Virus record (IMG/VR): IMGVR_UViG_3300045996_004599 | Span: 1 to 35,743 of that record | Origin: a virus | Direction: 5' to 3' (one strand) | DNA length: 35,743 nt | Position numbers and translations under genes: made by a program | In this document: positions 16,395 to 23,635 of the stretch, in pieces | How the letters are laid out: the number at the start of each line of letters is the position of its first letter | Numbering within the stretch: the stretch's first letter is position 1 | The notes under the pieces: generated by a model | Databases searched by the model: none | What the model was told of the DNA's origin: nothing | The model's input: the letters and a program-made list of their open reading frames with translations, nothing else

Positions 16395-18451
16395 TGCCTT
16401 TGAATATTAATATCTGGTAATTGAATGGTGAACTTTACATCGAACAGGTTGCCCCGTGTGTTGTATAGCTGAAAAGAGCCTGTATTTAGCTCAACTGTCT
16501 GCCATTTAATCGGCGAAACCTTGCTTAACATTTGAACTTTAATCGAAGTAGCAAGGGATTCTAAGCCTTTAGCCTGGTCAACATCCAATCCAATAGCTCC
16601 GAACTGAACTGATTTGTTAGCCGACTTCTTGATAATGTCCGTAATCGTGTCATCATTCGCCCAGTCAAAGACATTGCGGTTCACTTTGGTATCGTTGGAG
16701 GTGCTTAATGAATAGTCTTGACGATAGCCAAATCGCCAATAATTCCAGCCTCCGAGCTTGTTCATCCATTTTAAATAGATATACGGGTCATTATCGCATG
16801 GTGTATTCACTTTGACAATAACAGGCTGTGTGATAAAGAAAGGTGCTTCATCTGTTCCTCTGTATAACTGAAGTTGGATATACTCAACATTAGCAGCCGG
16901 TGTCCCGGGCATCATTAGCCTATTGATCCCCAACGCTTCGATAATGTCTGCCTGATCAACAGGTGGCAACGCTCCATTCTGAATGATGAACTGCGATGCT
17001 GCAGCCGCCGTTAAAAACCCGGCATCGCCGTTTAAGAGGAACGAGTTAACCACACCCCCGCCAATAAGATTCTTGTTCACATCTAAAGAACTTGCACGGA
17101 CTTTAATCGGTGTGCCTACAATGCTCTCCGAAAAGATGAAAGAAATATCCCACGGCAAGCCAACCCAATGTGAAGGCTCTGCAAAATCAGTTAAGAACTT
17201 CGCTTTTAAATCCTCGTTCGGTTCATTGTAGAAAGGCACATATTCAGCCATATTGCCGCCGTATGTATCGCCCAACTGTTTAGCGGAGTAGGTGACGTAA
17301 AGCGGATACGGCGCATCGTACCACGGGTTATTTGAGCCGTCCCAAACTTCTTTAAACCGAATGGTAAAACTCGCGGACAGGTTGCCGTCCTTCCAGTTTA
17401 GCGCATCGTATTTAAATTCATCCTTTGCGCTTACGATTGATTGCAGGTAGGCTTGAAGGTCAGCCCGGACGAATCCCGAAAGGTTTGGCGACCAGGTGCC
17501 GGTAACTGTCTTTAGTGTGTATGGTGTTGCCCCTGTTTTTATCTCGATCTCAATTTTATAGTTTGGCTTGGATTGCTCAATAAAAACCACGCCCGTATCG
17601 GAACCGAAGTAAGATGATAAGAACCGGAGAACTGATCTGCCTCCGTCAACAGCTACCGAAAATGCAGGCTGGTTAATATCGTACTTCGCACCTTTGACAA
17701 CTACCGAAGTAGCTAACGCTAAAGCCTCTTGCCCGGCATCGTATAGCCCGTTAATCTTAATGTCAATATAACCGCCCCCGGCATCGGCTACGCTGAATAT
17801 GGCATTGTCATTTCGTTGGAAGTTGATAACGATGGGATTGAAAGCCGCATTCCATTTGCTTAGGTTATTAGTGGATACCTGAACAACTGGAAGACCTGCG
17901 GTAAATCCTCCCGAAATTGGATTGTTGAACGCCTCAATGGTGAAAGCATACTGGATTAAACAGCCGTTATCATCGTGAGCGTACACTACATAGTTGCCGG
18001 GCTGAAGTCCTGAAAACACGCCGGATACTTGCCAGTCGCTTCCATTCAAAGAATATTCCAACCCGGTAAATGAGGTTGAAGCGACAGCCGTAACGCTGCC
18101 ATCGTTGCCGCCTTGTTCGGTTTCGTTAGATGCCGTAACTGAGGTGAACGCTAAATCACAAGAAGGAGGTGCCGGGTCTACTGGCGTAGTGGAAGCGATA
18201 TATGCAAAAGGGGTATTAAGGCTCGCTAAAATTTCATAAGATACACTTCCGTCATCGCTTAAGAAATTACCAATAAGTTCATCAGTGTCCCTGCCCCTTT
18301 CAAAGTTGGTAACGGTGCTTTTTTCGCCATCAAGACCTAAATAATCAACTGATATGGTGCCGGGGAAAGCATTATCAAAGTTTATCCGATAATCTTCAAT
18401 GTCTGCTGTTTCTGACGGAAAATCAAACCCGTCTATTACGCTTACGCTCAT
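16391..18451 (-). CDS. Large tail protein with SprB-like repeat domain
   Basis: A 686-residue protein starting MSVSVIDGFDFPSETADIED. Residues about 98-173 are an SprB-type repeat: a C-x-L start (CDLAFTSVTASNE), NDGSVTA, FTGLEYSLNGSDWQ, FSGLQPGNYVVYAHDDNGC. This module is known from Bacteroidetes cell-surface adhesins (gliding protein SprB). The rest is beta-rich, with tail-type segments such as YIYLKWMNKLGGWNYWRFGYR. It overlaps both neighbours by 4 bases. It is probably a tail-tip or side-fibre protein in which the repeat helps attachment. Confidence 0.75.
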   Translation of the reverse strand: MSVSVIDGFDFPSETADIEDYRINFDNAFPGTISVDYLGLDGEKSTVTNFERGRDTDELIGNFLSDDGSVSYEILASLNTPFAYIASTTPVDPAPPSCDLAFTSVTASNETEQGGNDGSVTAVASTSFTGLEYSLNGSDWQVSGVFSGLQPGNYVVYAHDDNGCLIQYAFTIEAFNNPISGGFTAGLPVVQVSTNNLSKWNAAFNPIVINFQRNDNAIFSVADAGGGYIDIKINGLYDAGQEALALATSVVVKGAKYDINQPAFSVAVDGGRSVLRFLSSYFGSDTGVVFIEQSKPNYKIEIEIKTGATPYTLKTVTGTWSPNLSGFVRADLQAYLQSIVSAKDEFKYDALNWKDGNLSASFTIRFKEVWDGSNNPWYDAPYPLYVTYSAKQLGDTYGGNMAEYVPFYNEPNEDLKAKFLTDFAEPSHWVGLPWDISFIFSESIVGTPIKVRASSLDVNKNLIGGGVVNSFLLNGDAGFLTAAAASQFIIQNGALPPVDQADIIEALGINRLMMPGTPAANVEYIQLQLYRGTDEAPFFITQPVIVKVNTPCDNDPYIYLKWMNKLGGWNYWRFGYRQDYSLSTSNDTKVNRNVFDWANDDTITDIIKKSANKSVQFGAIGLDVDQAKGLESLATSIKVQMLSKVSPIKWQTVELNTGSFQLYNTRGNLFDVKFTIQLPDINIQRQ

Positions 18452-18906
18452 GCCGCTTGTAATAAGTTTTCAATATCTGATTTTATCTGAGCCATATACA
18501 CGGCTGTTAGCTTATCTGTGAACTGCTTTAACCTTGCCTCGGTTAATGTTTCCTTTAAAACATCCCTGCCTTGCCTGTGTAGCTTTGTACCGTGTTGAGC
18601 GATACGTTTGGCAACTATCCAAGCCATTGACCGGGGCAAGCCCCTTGCGGCACACCATTCAATGATTGCGTAAAGTGGTGGCATCTTGCCGGGCCCACGC
18701 CCACGGAAAACAAACTCAATAGAATCCGAGCCGATTAACTGCCCGGTTGTTGGTCCGATATTCGTCACTTGCAAAGACCGTTTGCTCTTGCCCGTGGCGT
18801 TCCTGTCTTCGGTATCCATGTAAGCGATTAGCTCATCACGGATAGCAAGCAGGAACTCTTCAATAAGCTCCTCCCCTAAAACAAGTATTTCGCCAACGCT
18901 TAACAT
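18448..18906 (-). CDS. Gp10-like minor tail/neck protein
   Basis: A 152-residue protein starting MLSVGEILVLGEELIEEFL. I chose 18906 because the frame upstream of it (to 19005) overlaps the end of the previous gene with unlikely sequence, and a palindromic leader ends just before this ATG. The central part TGKSKRSLQVTNIGP and SIEFVFRGRGPGKMPPLYAI, then a helical WIVAKRIAQHGTKLHRQGRD, resemble HK97-gp10-type head-tail joining proteins. Function inferred. Confidence 0.6.
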   Translation of the reverse strand: MLSVGEILVLGEELIEEFLLAIRDELIAYMDTEDRNATGKSKRSLQVTNIGPTTGQLIGSDSIEFVFRGRGPGKMPPLYAIIEWCAARGLPRSMAWIVAKRIAQHGTKLHRQGRDVLKETLTEARLKQFTDKLTAVYMAQIKSDIENLLQAA

Positions 18907-18915
18907 TATTACTTT

Positions 18916-18931
18916 TATTTCATTTGAAATA
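18916..18931. promoter_or_regulatory. Palindromic leader/operator, copy 2
   Basis: An inverted repeat with arms TATTTCA and TGAAATA around TT, between the stop of the upstream gene (18932) and the ATG at 18906. On the minus strand 18 bases are identical to the protease leader, then three bases differ, then GTAATA is shared before the start codon. Confidence 0.65.
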
Positions 18932-19399
18932 TTACTGAACACAAAAAACACGAGGCTGCGTATCGGTAAGAGAAATGTTAATCTCAATCCCAACCACGTT
19001 AACATCGTAAGTATCTATAACTGTCACTCCCGGCACGCTTTCGCTTATGTCATTAAAAGCGTTTTCCTTGTTCAATAAGAAAATAAATTGAGCCGCCAAT
19101 GAGCGCATGGCTTCTATCTTGCTTTCCCGCTCCGATGCTTGTTCGCCCATCACCTCCTGATCAATGAACTGTAGAAATAAATTATACCTGTCATAAATCT
19201 GCCCCATGCTTGAAACCTTGAAGCCCATTTGATCGGGTTCCAAAAGAACAACAGCCGGATAGCTTTCATTATCACCGTTGATATTCTCATCCGACTTGCG
19301 GCCGTAACGAAAATAGATGGGCTGCTCTGTGGTATCTTCCAAAAGAACACCTGAACGCATTGTAGCAACGATGGCGGATATTTGTGTTTTAAGATTCAT
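18932..19399 (-). CDS. Tail completion-like protein
   Basis: A 155-residue protein starting MNLKTQISAIVATMRSGV. It has a mixed alpha/beta pattern (YPAVVLLEPDQMGFKVSS, IYDRYNLFLQFIDQEV, then a long helix AMRSLAAQFIFLLNKEN, and a beta end TYDVNVVGIEINISL), as in tail terminator or completion proteins. It sits directly before the gp10-like gene, the usual place. It overlaps the gene upstream by 11 bases. No diagnostic motif, so moderate confidence. Confidence 0.6.
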   Translation of the reverse strand: MNLKTQISAIVATMRSGVLLEDTTEQPIYFRYGRKSDENINGDNESYPAVVLLEPDQMGFKVSSMGQIYDRYNLFLQFIDQEVMGEQASERESKIEAMRSLAAQFIFLLNKENAFNDISESVPGVTVIDTYDVNVVGIEINISLTDTQPRVFCVQ

Positions 19400-19805
19400 T
19401 GATTGTAAGTTCTTCGCCCGTTAGAGCAAAATATAAGTTCTGTAGTTGGTGAACGAATTTGAAAGCAGCTATATGAATATAACCGCCATTCAGGTCGCTA
19501 TTTCCCCAAATAAGACCTTCCGATTCATTTTGCCAGTTTTTAATAACAACACCTCCGCCGACAGGGCTTTTGTAGATCACCTGACCACCATTGACAGTTA
19601 TTTGAGATACCTCAAACCCAAACCTCAAAAGCCATTCTTCGGTAAGTGGTATGGGTTCAACGGCTTCAGGCACGTAATCATTCTCCCCAAAAGAATAATG
19701 ATCTAAGTAAATCGAGGTTTCATCATATCCAAGGACCTTAGCCTCACAGCCTTTTTGCTCTTCCGTGGTGACGTAATTGCCAATTCTTAATTCCGATGGT
19801 TTCAT
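19389..19805 (-). CDS. Conserved Bacteroidetes hypothetical (RIGNYV family)
   Basis: A 138-residue protein starting MKPSELRIGNYVTTEEQKGC. The segments LRIGNYV, EPIPLTEEWLLRFGF and FVHQLQNLYFALTGEEL are the hallmark of a small protein seen often in Bacteroidetes phages and prophages (from memory). The function is not known. It is an unexpected insert between tail-chaperone and tail-completion genes, with ATGA coupling to the gene before. It might be a moron rather than a virion part. Confidence 0.75.
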   Translation of the reverse strand: MKPSELRIGNYVTTEEQKGCEAKVLGYDETSIYLDHYSFGENDYVPEAVEPIPLTEEWLLRFGFEVSQITVNGGQVIYKSPVGGGVVIKNWQNESEGLIWGNSDLNGGYIHIAAFKFVHQLQNLYFALTGEELTINES

Positions 19806-20092
19806 TCTTTATTAGCTCTTTTTATTTCTGCCAGCTTCTTTTCAAAAGCCCTGGCATCTTTGTTCATTAACATTTTAGTCAAAAACTCCGAATACTTCAG
19901 AGCCTTTACATCGTTCCATCTGGTCACATCCCGACCGCTCAATGTCTCGAGTATATTTAAATCCCCGTACTTCGAGAAAACTTCAATGCCAGCCGCTTCT
20001 TCATCAGGGTCAGCTTCGTAAGCCAATAGCTTTTGTTGCTTAGAAATAATTGCGTCTGTTTCAGCAAAAAAAAATTGCCGAGTTGGATGCAC
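19802..20092 (-). CDS. Tail chaperone extension (-1 frame, gpT-like)
   Basis: A 96-codon frame overlapping the preceding gene by 136 bases and reading in the -1 frame. After a short start it passes through the slippery T-run as QFFFAETDAIISKQQK and continues as an acidic, helical tail ending FEKKLAEIKRANKE. It is best read as the extension of the upstream protein after a -1 ribosomal frameshift, giving a longer fusion as with lambda gpG/gpGT. It could also start independently at the ATG at 20092, or be in-frame with the upstream gene if one T has been lost from the run. Confidence 0.65.
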   Translation of the reverse strand: MHPTRQFFFAETDAIISKQQKLLAYEADPDEEAAGIEVFSKYGDLNILETLSGRDVTRWNDVKALKYSEFLTKMLMNKDARAFEKKLAEIKRANKE

Positions 20093-20610
20093 GTAGTCAT
20101 GGGCAGCTTCTCAACTATGCTTATCAGTTCATCCGCTTTGTCTTCATTGTACTTTGACCGGGTTACTTCGCTGTAAAGATAGTGAGCAATGATCTCAGGG
20201 ATCTTATCCGTAAAATCATATTCTCCTTCCTTTGTCGTGCTTATAACCGCCTGCATTGCTTCTTTGCATCGCACCGTTCCCCAATATGGCAGGCGTTGCA
20301 ATAGTCCCGGATTCAACGGGATAACAAGCCCCATCACGTCAATATCTTTTGGAACCCTTACCCGTTCATCTGAAGCCATCCATTCGTAAACCTCTTTGAT
20401 AAGCTCCGAGATTAGCGTTAAGGCGTTCCCGACTTCTCTATCGGTACGCGGCTTTGAGGTTAACTGAGGCTCTCTATCAAGCCCCCAACGAAGAACCGCT
20501 AAAGGATTTGACTGATCTAAACGCCGCAAATCTATCAGGTGCTTAATTGTCAGCTCCCCGAAAGTTGGGATAACATAAAACTCTTTGCAAATCTCTATAG
20601 ATAAGGGCAT
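19957..20610 (-). CDS. Tail assembly chaperone (gpG-like)
   Basis: A 217-residue protein starting MPLSIEICKEFYVIPTFGEL. I chose the ATG at 20610 over a TTG at 20619. It is helical, with LTLISELIKEVYEWMA, PEIIAHYLYSEVTRSKYNED and IVEKLPMTTCIQLGNFFLLK. Position after the terminases, before tail completion and upstream of the tape measure, and a second overlapping frame entered at a T9 run, fit the tail-chaperone pair. After the T-run its own frame continues only 30-odd residues of less convincing sequence. Family call is from context. Confidence 0.65.
   Translation of the reverse strand: MPLSIEICKEFYVIPTFGELTIKHLIDLRRLDQSNPLAVLRWGLDREPQLTSKPRTDREVGNALTLISELIKEVYEWMASDERVRVPKDIDVMGLVIPLNPGLLQRLPYWGTVRCKEAMQAVISTTKEGEYDFTDKIPEIIAHYLYSEVTRSKYNEDKADELISIVEKLPMTTCIQLGNFFLLKQTQLFLSNKSYWLTKLTLMKKRLALKFSRSTGI
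20066..20074 (-). promoter_or_regulatory. Slippery T9 run (programmed -1 frameshift site)
   Basis: On the minus strand the zero-frame codons read AAT TTT TTT TTG, which contains an ideal T TTT TTT slip heptamer. A -1 slip changes the reading from NFFLLK to FFAETD, joining the two overlapping frames. A homopolymer miscall or transcriptional slippage are alternatives. Confidence 0.6.
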
Positions 20611-20616
20611 GATGAA

Positions 20617-20624
20617 CAAATATA
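20617..20624 (-). promoter_or_regulatory. Candidate -7 box before tail operon
   Basis: TATATTTG on the minus strand matches TAnnTTTG and lies 7 bases before the ATG at 20610, followed by TT as at the terminase leader. No -33 partner at 19-21 bases is clear. It could start a nearly leaderless message for the tail genes. Confidence 0.4.
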
Positions 20625-20664
20625 AATTAAAATCCTAACTTTAATTATTGATAACAAACTAATT

Positions 20665-20868
20665 ATGATAAAATTCAACGGTGGCAACTTCAAAAACATG
20701 CTTGAAAAGAAAGCATCTTAAAAAGCAGAAGATCTAATGAAAGCCCGTATTCGGTCAGCCTTCCCTGACATTAAAGACTTTTCAGTAAAATTTGATATGA
20801 AAAACGAAAAGTTTACAATTCTTGGATTGACAGACGACCAGGTTCGTTTTGTGTTAGAATCCACTTAA
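20665..20868 (+). pseudogene. Small plus-strand gene broken by in-frame TAA
   Basis: The plus frame reads MIKFNGGNFKNMLEKKAS, a TAA at 20719-20721, then in the same frame KAEDLMKARIRSAFPDIKDF and on to FVLEST before a final TAA. The two parts read as one 67-residue alpha/beta protein with a single stop codon inside (one base from GAA, CAA or AAA). The second part could be translated alone from the ATG at 20737 (43 residues). It overlaps the large terminase end tail-to-tail by 4 bases. Function unknown. Confidence 0.55.
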
Positions 20869-22307
20869 AATATCGTTTTAGGACGTTTTAAAGTGTAGCG
20901 GCTTGAATATTTATTAAACTCATCTTTCAGAACCGTGGTAATGAAGTATCGCTTGCAATCGCTGAAGTGTCCGTATTTCTCATAGCTTGCCCCCGTTTCT
21001 TTGTCCGTAACTCTTTTTTTAAGGATTGTTCCATCAGAAGCCTCCTTTGCCATAGAGTAATCTTCAATTGATTTACGACAATCGGTGTCAATCTCAATAG
21101 TCCATCCATCGTAACCGTTCTCGTAGATCTCATTTATGAAGTCGCCTGAGATTGAAACGCCCGGTGCCGACTTTTGTACCTTATTGGAAATCCTGAAACC
21201 TTCAGAAGTTATCTGAGCGATATACTTATCAAAAAAGCTTCTGCCGTCATCATCGACTGTGCTTTTAGCATTGGCAGATGGATCGCCATAAATATGCAAG
21301 GTGTCAGCATAGAACATATCGCTTAGCCATTTGGCTGTTAGCTTTGCTGATTTACTCGCTGTGTTGTTCGGGCTTGTGCAGGGTATATCCTTTATCTGCC
21401 TTAGCTTTTTCTCATTGAGCAAGACCTGCCATACCTGAACAGAGATGTACGGATTAACGTTATTGTCTAATACAACGTGATAGGCTGTCTCTGCTGGCTT
21501 CAAATCTTTGACGTGGATGGTTTCATCAAAACATTTCCAAAAGCTCCCACCTGTTCGCCTGTAGCCCCAAAGTCCGAGCGTATAAGTTTGATACCAATAC
21601 GCATTGTTCTTGCTTTTCTTGTAGCCTTCATAGATGGCTTTCCGTTGGGATGAACAATATGGGTTATTCCGATAAGTGGTATGGGTTGCTCTGATATTGA
21701 ATTTCGCTGGTTCATCATCCGGGATCTCAATTGTCTTACACCATGTCCAGCTAAGTTCTTCGGTGTGTTGGAAATACTCTTGCCAAAGCCAAAAATCAGT
21801 GTAGTTGCCTTCACATTCAGGATTGAATGTAAAGTATGTTTTAACATTGCCCTCATTATACCTGAGAGACGTTAAAACAATCGTGAAATCTTCGTTATCA
21901 ATTTGGTTGCCCTCTTCAATCCAACAATGAGAGGGGTTGTTAAATGATTTAATCCTGCCTACGTCATCAAGTCCTCTTCCATAAAAAGCATTGCCATTAG
22001 CCTTGCACCTTATCTCCATCCTGGTTTCATTGAATGAAAATAGCTCAGTAAGCCCCCAAGCCTCTATAACTGATTTGATCAGGCTGTATTGGGAATCCCT
22101 GACGGTATTAAGAACCTTGCGGATGATTAGGCATTGAAAATAGTCTGATGATAGGCAAGTTTCTACAAGCTGCTGTGCGGTATGTCTTGATTTACCACTA
22201 TCCCGGCCACCGTAAAGAAACTCTATGTCTATATTGCTATCGCCAAGAAGATGCCTGTAGCATGGGAGATAAACACTTTCGTCTATTTCAATTTCAATTG
22301 TTGGCAT
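20865..22307 (-). CDS. terL: Terminase large subunit
   Basis: A 480-residue ATP-driven DNA packaging motor and nuclease. Walker A is GGRDSGKS (residues 33-40), Walker B WIEE (about 129-132), followed by TFNPE coupling-type sequence (about 160-164). The C-terminal RNaseH-like nuclease shows acidic positions in VVLDNNVNPY (Asp281) and IYGDPSAN (Asp342). This is the PBSX/terminase_3 type. I chose the ATG at 22307 (MPTIEIEIDE) over an upstream one at 22325 because the coding look begins there. Its start overlaps the small terminase gene by 14 bases. Confidence 0.92.
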   Translation of the reverse strand: MPTIEIEIDESVYLPCYRHLLGDSNIDIEFLYGGRDSGKSRHTAQQLVETCLSSDYFQCLIIRKVLNTVRDSQYSLIKSVIEAWGLTELFSFNETRMEIRCKANGNAFYGRGLDDVGRIKSFNNPSHCWIEEGNQIDNEDFTIVLTSLRYNEGNVKTYFTFNPECEGNYTDFWLWQEYFQHTEELSWTWCKTIEIPDDEPAKFNIRATHTTYRNNPYCSSQRKAIYEGYKKSKNNAYWYQTYTLGLWGYRRTGGSFWKCFDETIHVKDLKPAETAYHVVLDNNVNPYISVQVWQVLLNEKKLRQIKDIPCTSPNNTASKSAKLTAKWLSDMFYADTLHIYGDPSANAKSTVDDDGRSFFDKYIAQITSEGFRISNKVQKSAPGVSISGDFINEIYENGYDGWTIEIDTDCRKSIEDYSMAKEASDGTILKKRVTDKETGASYEKYGHFSDCKRYFITTVLKDEFNKYSSRYTLKRPKTIF

Positions 22308-22551
22308 CCCGTTTAGATGTAACAACTATCTTAAGTGTAGATTCACCTTCGACCTCCGTAGGAATAAGCCTTGCCGCCAGCTTATAGAACTCGGTTAGGT
22401 TTTCTTTTCCCCAAGCCTTAAGATTCGCTTTTGGATCAGATTGGAACTCAGTAAACACATCGGCAAAGACTTCTTTAACAAGCTTTGTGCTTTTGTTGAC
22501 AGCTCCCTTCGGCTTGCCGGGGTTCCCTTTCTTAAATTTAGTATCAGCCAC
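22294..22551 (-). CDS. Terminase small subunit-like DNA-binding protein
   Basis: An 85-residue protein with a GTG start (MADTKFKKGNPGKPKGAVNK). The basic Gly/Pro/Lys N-terminus followed by a helical region (ENLTEFYKLAARLIPTEVEG) matches the DUF5681-like proteins that act as, or take the place of, terminase small subunits. It directly precedes and overlaps the large subunit. A candidate late promoter lies 27-34 bases upstream of the GTG. The role is inferred from position plus the DNA-binding-type composition. Confidence 0.7.
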   Translation of the reverse strand: MADTKFKKGNPGKPKGAVNKSTKLVKEVFADVFTEFQSDPKANLKAWGKENLTEFYKLAARLIPTEVEGESTLKIVVTSKRDANN

Positions 22552-22577
22552 CGTATTTTCCCGTAATTATCGGTTAA

Positions 22578-22585
22578 CAAATATA
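22578..22585 (-). promoter_or_regulatory. Candidate late promoter -7 box
   Basis: TATATTTG on the minus strand fits TAnnTTTG and lies upstream of the small terminase, in the largest gap between early and late genes. Followed by TT, as at 20617. No clear TTTG -33 box, so it may need an activator. Confidence 0.45.
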
Positions 22586-22593
22586 CCAATTAT

Positions 22594-22606
22594 TACAATT
22601 ATTGTA
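22594..22606. promoter_or_regulatory. Palindrome upstream of late promoter
   Basis: Arms TACAAT and ATTGTA around a single T. It lies just upstream of the -7 box, where the -33 region would be, and could bind a late activator or repressor. Confidence 0.4.
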
Positions 22607-22705
22607 TATGAAATAATTTATTGCCAGAAATGCAACTGGTTCCCCCGCCCCATTGCATAATCCGTAATGGTTAGGTTACTTTCCCGGTGGATTGGGCAGG
22701 GGTGG
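22607..22705. other. Gene-free leader between early and late genes
   Basis: About 100 bases without a supported gene. The part at 22645-22700 is more GC-rich than its surroundings (runs of C and G), unlike the AT-rich promoter region beside it. An 11-codon frame (MGRGNQLHFWQ) can be read on the minus strand, but nothing supports it as a gene. Confidence 0.35.
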
Positions 22706-23023
22706 TTACAGAGCCATTGGCTCATCGCTAATTGGCTTACTGCCGTTCCTGCCTTGTTTGAACTTCTTTAGGGCATTCTTTGCGTTCAAAGCTGAAATAT
22801 AGCTGAACCCTGGCTTTATGATTATTTCCTTCTTGACATCACCGAAAAGATGATAAGTTGCGTTATTGAATTTAGCCCGATCAACTTCAAGCGTTTCATT
22901 GTTGATCTGCCAAATGGAGTGTCCTTCAAAGGGGATAATCTTGCCTATTAGCTCATGTTTGACTTCTTTTTTCTTCTTAACGGATAGTTCAATATCCTGT
23001 TTGGCGATTGGTTCAATTCTCAT
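22706..23023 (-). CDS. Hypothetical phage protein
   Basis: A 105-residue protein starting MRIEPIAKQDIELSVKKKKE. It is basic, with beta-type segments (GKIIPFEGHSIWQINNETLE) and a helical end (ALNAKNALKKFKQGRNG). It is the last gene of the early/accessory run before the late promoter region, starting 3 bases after the gene upstream. No family recognised. Confidence 0.65.
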   Translation of the reverse strand: MRIEPIAKQDIELSVKKKKEVKHELIGKIIPFEGHSIWQINNETLEVDRAKFNNATYHLFGDVKKEIIIKPGFSYISALNAKNALKKFKQGRNGSKPISDEPMAL

Positions 23024-23026
23024 CTT

Positions 23027-23455
23027 TCATTTCTTAATCATCACTACTGTTTCCTCCCAAGTATAGCCAGCGAAGGATATGAGGGAGCGGGCGGAATCGG
23101 TAGCCGATGTCAAAACATAGCTGCCTATTTCATCTTCAAATGAGTAATCACGGTAAGTGTCAAACTCGCTATCCACCACCTTCCCCCATTCATCTTCTGA
23201 TATTTCAGGGCATATGCCTAAGAGGGTGTATGAGCCGGGCGGGAGTTTAATAGCATTATCAATCCAATCCTTTTCAGGTTTATGTTTTATCAAGTAATCC
23301 TGTATTTTGTAGGGATTATCCAAATCAGGTGTTTTTATACCATTGGCGATATTGCGGGTTTTGAACAATAAATAACCCATGTTTATAATCGGACGGATTG
23401 TTCCCTTCGGCACTCTCTCCAAGCATAGCTCGGCTGTTCCTGTGTTGATGGTCAT
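23027..23455 (-). CDS. Hypothetical phage protein
   Basis: A 142-residue protein starting MTINTGTAELCLERVPKGTI. It has an aromatic, acidic middle (PEKDWIDNAIKLPPGSYTLL, DEWGKVVDSEFDTYRDY) and ends GYTWEETVVMIKK. It is coupled by overlap to the zinc-ribbon gene before it. I do not recognise the family; the soluble alpha/beta look gives no function. Confidence 0.65.
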   Translation of the reverse strand: MTINTGTAELCLERVPKGTIRPIINMGYLLFKTRNIANGIKTPDLDNPYKIQDYLIKHKPEKDWIDNAIKLPPGSYTLLGICPEISEDEWGKVVDSEFDTYRDYSFEDEIGSYVLTSATDSARSLISFAGYTWEETVVMIKK

Positions 23456-23604
23456 GGCTTGCTAACTTTTATTTTATCGCCAGGTCTTTTTACGCCATCC
23501 ATCGTTTCAGCGCAATCATTGCAGGTATCGCCGTGTGAATAAAATAAGCTACCGCATACGTGGCATTGTTTTACCTTAGTATTCTTCTTGGTTGGTATTT
23601 TCAT
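23452..23604 (-). CDS. Small zinc-ribbon protein
   Basis: A 50-residue protein starting MKIPTKKNTKVKQCHVCGSL. Two CxxC knuckles (Cys14/Cys17 and Cys28/Cys31, in CHVCGSLFYSHGDTCNDC) form a zinc ribbon. I chose the ATG at 23604 because GAGGAAG lies just upstream; the longer frame to 23697 runs over the neighbouring gene. A short hairpin (CGCCCA/TGGGCG, 23620-23634) precedes the ribosome site and may affect translation. Role unknown, possibly nucleic-acid or protein binding. Confidence 0.7.
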   Translation of the reverse strand: MKIPTKKNTKVKQCHVCGSLFYSHGDTCNDCAETMDGVKRPGDKIKVSKP

Positions 23605-23635
23605 TTTCTTCCTCTTTAACGCCCATGCTGGGCGG

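Noticed and set aside
18907-19005. N-terminal extension of the gp10-like protein to 19005
   Set aside because: It is a hydrophobic read-through opposite the coding frame of the previous gene; the palindromic leader and ATG at 18906 fit better.
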